From positions 1 through 11,174 of the forward strand of contig CALQNE010000104.1 in NCBI GenBank assembly GCA_943331855.1: 11,174 bases of DNA, read 5' to 3'. The position numbers and the translations under genes were made by a program. The number at the start of each line of letters is the position of its first letter. Positions within the stretch are counted from its first letter, which is position 1. Below, in pieces: positions 7,226-11,174 of this stretch. The notes beneath the pieces were generated by a model. The model searched no databases and had not been told where the DNA came from. It was given only the letters and a program-made list of their open reading frames with translations. The stretch is from Bordetella parapertussis (GTDB lineage Bacteria > Pseudomonadota > Gammaproteobacteria > Burkholderiales > Burkholderiaceae_B).

Positions 7226-8447
7226 CAACCTGATGCAGATCCGCCAACTCTAGATCGCGCAGCTTCGGTGCGGCAAACCAACACACGGCGACCACCAATA
7301 AAGTCATCACGCCTCCGAATACGATCGAGGTGCTTAAACCCAGCAAACTGGCGGCTAAGCCCGACTCAAGCGCGCCGATTTCGTTAGACGAACCAATGAA
7401 AATGCCATTGATCGCTGAGATGCGACCGCGCATTTGATCAGGCGTAGTCAATTGCAAAATCGTTGAGCGCAACACCACCGAAATCCCGTCAAACACCCCG
7501 GTTAAAAACAAAAAAGCAGCAGCAACCCAAAAGCTTGTCGACCAACCAAAGCCCATCACTGTCACCCCAAAACCCGCTACCGCTACCAGTAAAGCGCGGC
7601 CGCCATGTCGTTGAAGTGGGTGCCGCGCCAACCAGGCACCGGCCAAGACCGAACCGATCGCGGGCGCCGCACGCAACAACCCAAGTGACTCAGGACTACC
7701 CTGCAAAATCTCATCAATAAAAGCGGGCAACATCGCCACCGCGCCACCGAAAAGCACCGCAAACATATCGAGCGCCATCGCGGCCAACATGATTTGCTTC
7801 GAAAAAACAAAACGTAGTCCCTGTACGATACCGGCCCACATCGAGAGCTCGCTTGGTTTGATTTTTTCTTCGGTATAGCGCAGCAGCCCAACGGCAATAA
7901 TGGCCAGCACAGCAAAAAGCCCAGAGGCCAGATACGCAGAGACCAAACCTGGCCAGGCAATCAAGAGTCCGCCAATCACCGGCCCAATTACCTGGGCGGC
8001 TTGGTAGACCACGGTCCCGATAGCCGAGCCTTGGGCAAAGTCTTCTCGTCTAAGCACTTGGGCAAAAATGACTTGATAGGTGGGGCGGATAAAGGCACGC
8101 GCCAGGCCCGCGAGGCCAATGCCCACATAAATCAACCAATGCGCGCCGATCCCTAGGTCATCAAAATAACCGAGCGCGACAGGCACCATTAACAACGCGA
8201 TCAGCACATGCAGCGAACAACCAAACAAGGCGATCCGTTTTTTGGACAACTGATCCACCGCGTGGCCTGCAAATAGTGCGCTACAAAAGTACGGCACTAC
8301 TTCGGCCAGGCCCACCAGGCCCAAAGACAAGGGGTCTTTGGTGAGTTCATAAATATGCCAGCCAACCGTCACCGCCAGGATCTGGTAACTAAAGGTCAGG
8401 CAGGCCCGATAAAACATCAACTCAACAAAAGCGCGTGAAATCACCAT
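7200..8447 (-). CDS. MFS transporter, DHA3/EntS-like exporter family, 415 aa
   Basis: This is a polytopic inner-membrane secondary transporter with about 12 hydrophobic segments, probably a proton-driven exporter. The opening FSYQILAVTVGWHIYELT and the loop-10/11 motif DQMRGR at residues 337-342, followed by ISAINGIFIGSSNEIGALESG, are typical of the MFS_3 group that includes the enterobactin exporter EntS and many unassigned drug exporters. The usual GxxxDRxGRR loop between TM2 and TM3 is degenerate here (GHAVDQLSKKR). I chose ATG at 8447 on the minus strand. The frame opens slightly further to a TTG at 8453, but neither has a good ribosome site, and a Met ten residues downstream of the ATG (MFYRAC) is a possible alternative. 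It converges on the pump operon and diverges from the fused synthase gene. Substrate is unknown. Confidence 0.9.
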   Translation of the reverse strand: MVISRAFVELMFYRACLTFSYQILAVTVGWHIYELTKDPLSLGLVGLAEVVPYFCSALFAGHAVDQLSKKRIALFGCSLHVLIALLMVPVALGYFDDLGIGAHWLIYVGIGLAGLARAFIRPTYQVIFAQVLRREDFAQGSAIGTVVYQAAQVIGPVIGGLLIAWPGLVSAYLASGLFAVLAIIAVGLLRYTEEKIKPSELSMWAGIVQGLRFVFSKQIMLAAMALDMFAVLFGGAVAMLPAFIDEILQGSPESLGLLRAAPAIGSVLAGAWLARHPLQRHGGRALLVAVAGFGVTVMGFGWSTSFWVAAAFLFLTGVFDGISVVLRSTILQLTTPDQMRGRISAINGIFIGSSNEIGALESGLAASLLGLSTSIVFGGVMTLLVVAVCWFAAPKLRDLELADLHQVEKNKPSSG

Positions 8448-8535
8448 AGCCAAGAGAATATCACTTCCCTTATTGCCGAGCTTAAGTTACTTTTTACATC
8501 TTTCGAACGCTGTCTTTTCGCCATAGGATTATTCG
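8448..8535. promoter_or_regulatory. Divergent intergenic region between MFS and fused-synthase genes
   Basis: These 88 bases must carry the start signals of both divergent genes. I find no box pair I would defend: TTGCCG at 8473-8478 is a possible plus-strand -35, but the spaced -10 (around 8495-8501) is poor. The region may also be the binding place of a shared regulator, though no clear palindrome is visible. Confidence 0.35.
8525..8528 (+). promoter_or_regulatory. Ribosome binding site (AGGA) for the fused synthase-like gene
   Basis: AGGA lies 7 bases before ATG 8536. It is the clearest Shine-Dalgarno match at any gene start in the window and fixes this start. Confidence 0.6.
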
Positions 8536-10572
8536 ATGCTGCTGTTTGCGACCACAGTCTTTCTATCGGCATTTTTACTTTTTCAGATTCAACCCATCAT
8601 TGCCAAAATGATTTTGCCCTGGTTCGGGGGGTCGTCCTCGGTCTGGAGCGTGTGCATGGTTTTTTTCCAGGCCGAATTACTGCTTGGCTATGCCTACGTG
8701 CACTGGTTACACGAAAAGCTGTCAGCGCAACGCCAAGTGCTCGTTCACCTTGGCTTGATCTTCTTAAGTATTTTGATGTTGCCCGTTGCAGCCGACCCGT
8801 CCTGGAAGGGAGACGCGTTAGCAAATCCAAGCTGGGCCGTCTTCGTCGTGCTTGCAATCTCTGTTGGCGCGCCGTACCTGATGCTGTCAACAACAGGGCC
8901 CTTGATGCAAGCCTGGTATGCCCACGCCTTTCATACACCCGGTGCCGAGACTAAACCCTATCGCCTCTATGCGCTATCCAACCTAGCCTCAATGATCGCG
9001 CTGCTGTCCTACCCCGTGGTGATCGAACCTTTTTTCGCAGTGGGTGTGCAAGCCTTGGGTTGGTCTGCGGGCTACTTGCTGTTCGCCTTATCGGCCATCG
9101 CCACAGGGGTGGTGGTGTATCGTAAAAAAGTACACGCTACGCTTCAAACACAAACCACTGAGGCACCCGCAGCACGGCCAAGTCTGCGTGAATGTCTACT
9201 CTGGGTTGGCCTCGCCGCCTCAGCCTCAATACTGTTGTTAACGATGACGCGACAACTCACTAACGACGTCGCGCCCGTGCCCTTTTTATGGGTACTCCCG
9301 CTCAGCATTTACCTCTTTAGTTTTATCTTGGTCTTTGACGCGCCACGCTACTACGTTCGTTCAGCGTTCTTAGTCGCCTTGCCGCTCTCGTTTATCGCAC
9401 TTGATTTTGTTATGCAGAGTAGCTTCAGTGTTCCGGTGATGATTAGCTTGATCGCGCTCACGCTATTCGTTTTTTGTATGGTGTGCCATGGCGAATTAGT
9501 CAGACGCAAACCGCCGGTGCGTCACCTCACACTTTTTTATCTGATGATGTCAGTCGGCGGGGCCTTGGGCGGCACCTTTGTAGGCTTGATTGCCCCCATG
9601 ATTTTTACTGCGTATTTCGAACTGCCCATCGGCTTGTTCATGTGCGCCGCCTTGGTCGCTGCAGTACTGTGGAGCACTTCGACATCAAAATGGCGCGTTA
9701 TTCTGATCATCGCTTTGCTGGGCTATGGTTGGCGCCTCGCCGATATCTCTATTGACTACGTCAAGGGATATCGCGTGGTGATGCGTAACTTTTATAGCCA
9801 ACTGCGCATTGAAGATATCGCACAAACCAAAGAAGCTCCGCAACTAGGCGCCCAGCGTCTGATGCTGCATGGTGGAATTATTCACGGCGAACAGTTCCTG
9901 GATCCTAAGCTGCGTAAAACGCCGACGGCTTACTACTGTCGTCGCTCGGGTATTGGCTTGGCACTAGATAGTCTGAGTCAATCCACTGCACTCAAAATCG
10001 GTGTGGTTGGCTTAGGCGCTGGTACCCTCGCGACCTACAGCCGCGCTGGCGACGAAATGCGCATCTACGAAATCAATGATCAAGTGCTTGATCTTGCGCG
10101 AAGCGAATTCACCTATCTCAGTGATAGTCCGGCCAAAATTGTGCCCGTACTAGGCGATGGACGCCTAATGCTTGAACGCGAGGCACCTCAAAACTTTGAC
10201 CTACTGGCCATGGACGCCTTCTCGGGCGACTCCATCCCGACACATTTGCTCACACTCGAGTCGATGAAAACGTATTTTGGGCACCTCAAGCCTGATGGAA
10301 TTTTGGCAGTGCACATTACCAACCACTATCTCAACCTTGAACCGGTCATGGCCGCAGCCGCCCAACACTTTGGAAAGGTAGCACTCAGCTTTGAGCTAAA
10401 GCCCACAAGCAAAGACGAGTATTGCCGTCAGTCGGTTTGGGTCTTATTAGTGTCCCCAGAACGCGCGGCAAACTTACCCGAAGCACTCAAAATTGGCCTG
10501 ACGCTCAAACCTCGTGCCAACTTTCCCGCTTGGACCGATAGCTTTTCGAATCTATTGGGGATTTTAAAGTAG
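8536..10572 (+). CDS. Fused polytopic membrane protein / spermidine-synthase-like domain, 678 aa
   Basis: The N-terminal ~405 residues are a multi-helix membrane domain with family hallmarks: QIQPIIAKMILPWFGGSSSVW near the start, CHGELVRRKPP at 317-326 and the glycine-rich GGALGGTFVGL after it. The remainder is a soluble Rossmann domain related to spermidine synthase. A lead-in HGGIIHGEQ at 445-453 and PTAYYCRRSG at 463-472 are followed by the nucleotide loop GVVGLGAGTLA at 489-499, the acidic ribose-binding position YEIND at 511-515, GDGR at 540-543, and MDAFSGDSIP at 559-568. Such proteins are usually annotated as fused MFS/spermidine synthase. The classic GGGDGG and DSSDP-type signatures of true aminopropyltransferases are not present, so polyamine synthesis is doubtful and S-adenosyl-type ligand binding is the safer inference. 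The first TM starts right at the N-terminus. The gene appears monocistronic, with an AT-rich gap after it. Family call is firm; function is open. Confidence 0.88.
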   Translation: MLLFATTVFLSAFLLFQIQPIIAKMILPWFGGSSSVWSVCMVFFQAELLLGYAYVHWLHEKLSAQRQVLVHLGLIFLSILMLPVAADPSWKGDALANPSWAVFVVLAISVGAPYLMLSTTGPLMQAWYAHAFHTPGAETKPYRLYALSNLASMIALLSYPVVIEPFFAVGVQALGWSAGYLLFALSAIATGVVVYRKKVHATLQTQTTEAPAARPSLRECLLWVGLAASASILLLTMTRQLTNDVAPVPFLWVLPLSIYLFSFILVFDAPRYYVRSAFLVALPLSFIALDFVMQSSFSVPVMISLIALTLFVFCMVCHGELVRRKPPVRHLTLFYLMMSVGGALGGTFVGLIAPMIFTAYFELPIGLFMCAALVAAVLWSTSTSKWRVILIIALLGYGWRLADISIDYVKGYRVVMRNFYSQLRIEDIAQTKEAPQLGAQRLMLHGGIIHGEQFLDPKLRKTPTAYYCRRSGIGLALDSLSQSTALKIGVVGLGAGTLATYSRAGDEMRIYEINDQVLDLARSEFTYLSDSPAKIVPVLGDGRLMLEREAPQNFDLLAMDAFSGDSIPTHLLTLESMKTYFGHLKPDGILAVHITNHYLNLEPVMAAAAQHFGKVALSFELKPTSKDEYCRQSVWVLLVSPERAANLPEALKIGLTLKPRANFPAWTDSFSNLLGILK

Positions 10573-10637
10573 CGAGCGTAGGTTGGCAGTCAAACTAGTT
10601 TTTTAAAAGTTTTTAACGTATTTTTAAAAGGGATTAG

Positions 10638-10666
10638 TGTTTTTTAATATCATCTGACGCTATAAT
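10638..10666 (+). promoter_or_regulatory. Probable sigma-70 promoter of the malonyl-CoA decarboxylase gene
   Basis: A perfect TATAAT stands at 10661-10666. The hexamer 17 bases upstream, TGTTTT (10638-10643), is a poor -35, so the promoter may lean on the upstream A/T tracts or an activator. Transcription would begin near 10673, giving a leader of about 60 bases. Confidence 0.5.
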
Positions 10667-10681
10667 CGTTTAAATTGATGG

Positions 10682-10698
10682 TAAATACTAGTTATTTA
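10682..10698. repeat. 17-base inverted repeat, candidate operator for the decarboxylase gene
   Basis: TAAATACTAGTTATTTA has perfect 6-base arms (TAAATA/TATTTA) around a 5-base centre. It lies about 10 bases downstream of the inferred transcription start and 36 bases before the ATG, a good place for a repressor to block transcription. Malonate-use genes in other proteobacteria are controlled by GntR-type regulators such as MatR. Whether this site is theirs is guesswork, and AT-rich DNA gives such palindromes by chance. Confidence 0.3.
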
Positions 10699-10734
10699 TT
10701 CGTTAAAATCTATTATTTAGCGTCTGGATCGTAA

Positions 10735-11174
10735 ATGAAGCTGTTAGATCAACTCAATCGCCCCCGTTACCTCACAAAAGCCCTGGCCGCCGCCAACAAC
10801 CTCATCTCCGAACGCGGTGAAGCAAACGGCTCGAGCATGGCGCAAGCCTTGATCAGTCAATATCAGCTCCTTGACGAAGCACAACGTCAGGTTTTTTATA
10901 CGACACTTGCCGAAAAGTTCAGCCCGGACCCGATCGTTGTCGCGACCGTCGCACAGGCCTACGCAAAAGACCCCTCGGCCTTGAACCAGATCGCTTTGAC
11001 CAGGGCAGCCGAATCCCCCAGGCAAGAGCTGTTTCGACGTATGAACCGTGCCCCAGGCGGTACCAAAGCAGCCTTGGCCATGCGACGTGAACTGTTGCGC
11101 CTGCTCGACAAGCGCCCCGATCTTGCCGCCCTCGATTACGACATCCGACACTTGCTGTCCTCTTGGTTTAATCC
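10735..11174 (+). CDS. mcd: Malonyl-CoA decarboxylase, 3' partial (first 146 residues)
   Basis: Malonyl-CoA decarboxylase converts malonyl-CoA to acetyl-CoA and CO2 in the cytoplasm. It removes malonyl-CoA, for example during growth on malonate, and limits its build-up. The frame is open from ATG 10735 to the window end without a stop. The sequence matches the family's N-terminal helical (oligomerisation) domain: MKLLDQLNRPRYLTKAL at the start, ELFRRMNRAPGGT with NRAPGGT at 104-110, then MRRELLRLL, and PDLAALDYDIRHLLSSWFN ending at residue 146, where the family turns into the catalytic domain. Bacterial members are roughly 400-460 residues, so about two thirds, including the catalytic acetyltransferase-like domain, lie beyond the edge. 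GGA at 10726-10728 is a plausible ribosome site 6 bases before the ATG. An antisense frame over the same stretch is a shadow. No malonyl-CoA synthetase or malonate transporter is visible in the window. Confidence 0.88.
   Translation, partial: MKLLDQLNRPRYLTKALAAANNLISERGEANGSSMAQALISQYQLLDEAQRQVFYTTLAEKFSPDPIVVATVAQAYAKDPSALNQIALTRAAESPRQELFRRMNRAPGGTKAALAMRRELLRLLDKRPDLAALDYDIRHLLSSWFN

Larger units (their letters stand above)
10573..10734 (+). promoter_or_regulatory. AT-rich intergenic region upstream of the malonyl-CoA decarboxylase gene
   Basis: These 162 bases are far richer in A and T than their surroundings. The 10-base direct repeat TTTTTAAAAG occurs at 10600-10609 and 10621-10630. 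ACTAGT occurs at 10594-10599 and again at 10687-10692. The T/A tracts could act as an UP-type element for the promoter listed next, or as part of a weak terminator for the gene before; no GC-rich stem precedes the T runs, so I do not call a terminator. Confidence 0.4.

Noticed and set aside
7463-7720. An 85-codon plus-strand frame rich in Pro, Lys and Gln
   Set aside because: It is antisense to conserved MFS helices and has the biased composition of a shadow frame.
8451-8453. TTG start for the MFS gene
   Set aside because: It adds two residues before an ATG without a better ribosome site.
10594-10630. Intrinsic terminator after the fused synthase gene
   Set aside because: T tracts are present but no stable GC-containing stem precedes them; the AAACTAGTTT palindrome has no room for a loop.
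10744-11151. A 135-codon open frame on the minus strand
   Set aside because: It is the antisense shadow of the malonyl-CoA decarboxylase reading frame, which matches its family along the whole visible length.
1-11174. Mobile element, tRNA, CRISPR or attachment-site signatures
   Set aside because: I scanned for transposase-like products, paired terminal repeats, cloverleaf-like sequence and regularly spaced repeats and saw none.

Overview
The window most likely comes from a Gram-negative proteobacterium, probably a betaproteobacterium of the Burkholderiales/Alcaligenaceae type. The basis is a complete RND-adaptor-outer membrane factor export operon (which needs two membranes), a malonyl-CoA decarboxylase, a PaaK-type acyl-CoA ligase, a fused membrane/spermidine-synthase-like protein, and roughly balanced base composition. 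The taxonomic guess is inference from gene content. Coding density is high, and I see no tRNA, rRNA, insertion sequence, integrase, CRISPR array or phage gene.

Layout. (1) 2-1063, plus strand: the 3' part of a phenylacetate-CoA-ligase-family enzyme whose first 80-100 residues lie outside the window. (2) 1064-1328: a 265-base intergenic leader with several short inverted repeats and weak promoter candidates. (3) 1329-7194, plus strand: a compact three-gene operon in the order RND permease, membrane fusion protein, outer membrane factor, joined by two 4-base ATGA stop/start overlaps. (4) 7200-8447, minus strand: an MFS drug:H+ antiporter-like transporter, converging on the operon with only 5 bases between stop codons. 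(5) 8448-8535: a short divergent intergenic region. (6) 8536-10572, plus strand: a polytopic membrane protein fused to a spermidine-synthase-like domain. (7) 10573-10734: an AT-rich intergenic region with a consensus TATAAT box and a 17-base inverted repeat. (8) 10735 to the window end, plus strand: the N-terminal third of a malonyl-CoA decarboxylase, open at the right edge.

How they work together. The three operon products should form one envelope-spanning pump: inner-membrane RND motor, periplasmic adaptor, and outer-membrane lipoprotein channel. The neighbouring MFS protein is a separate inner-membrane exporter candidate. The two edge genes are both acyl-CoA enzymes (CoA thioester formation; malonyl-CoA to acetyl-CoA plus CO2), but nothing ties them to the pump. 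No transcriptional regulator is encoded in the window.

I did not find a clearly new multi-gene system. The points most worth a second look are the RND permease lacking the canonical TM10 proton-relay lysine, the spermidine-synthase-like domain without the usual polyamine-synthase signatures, and the palindrome downstream of the TATAAT box of the decarboxylase gene.
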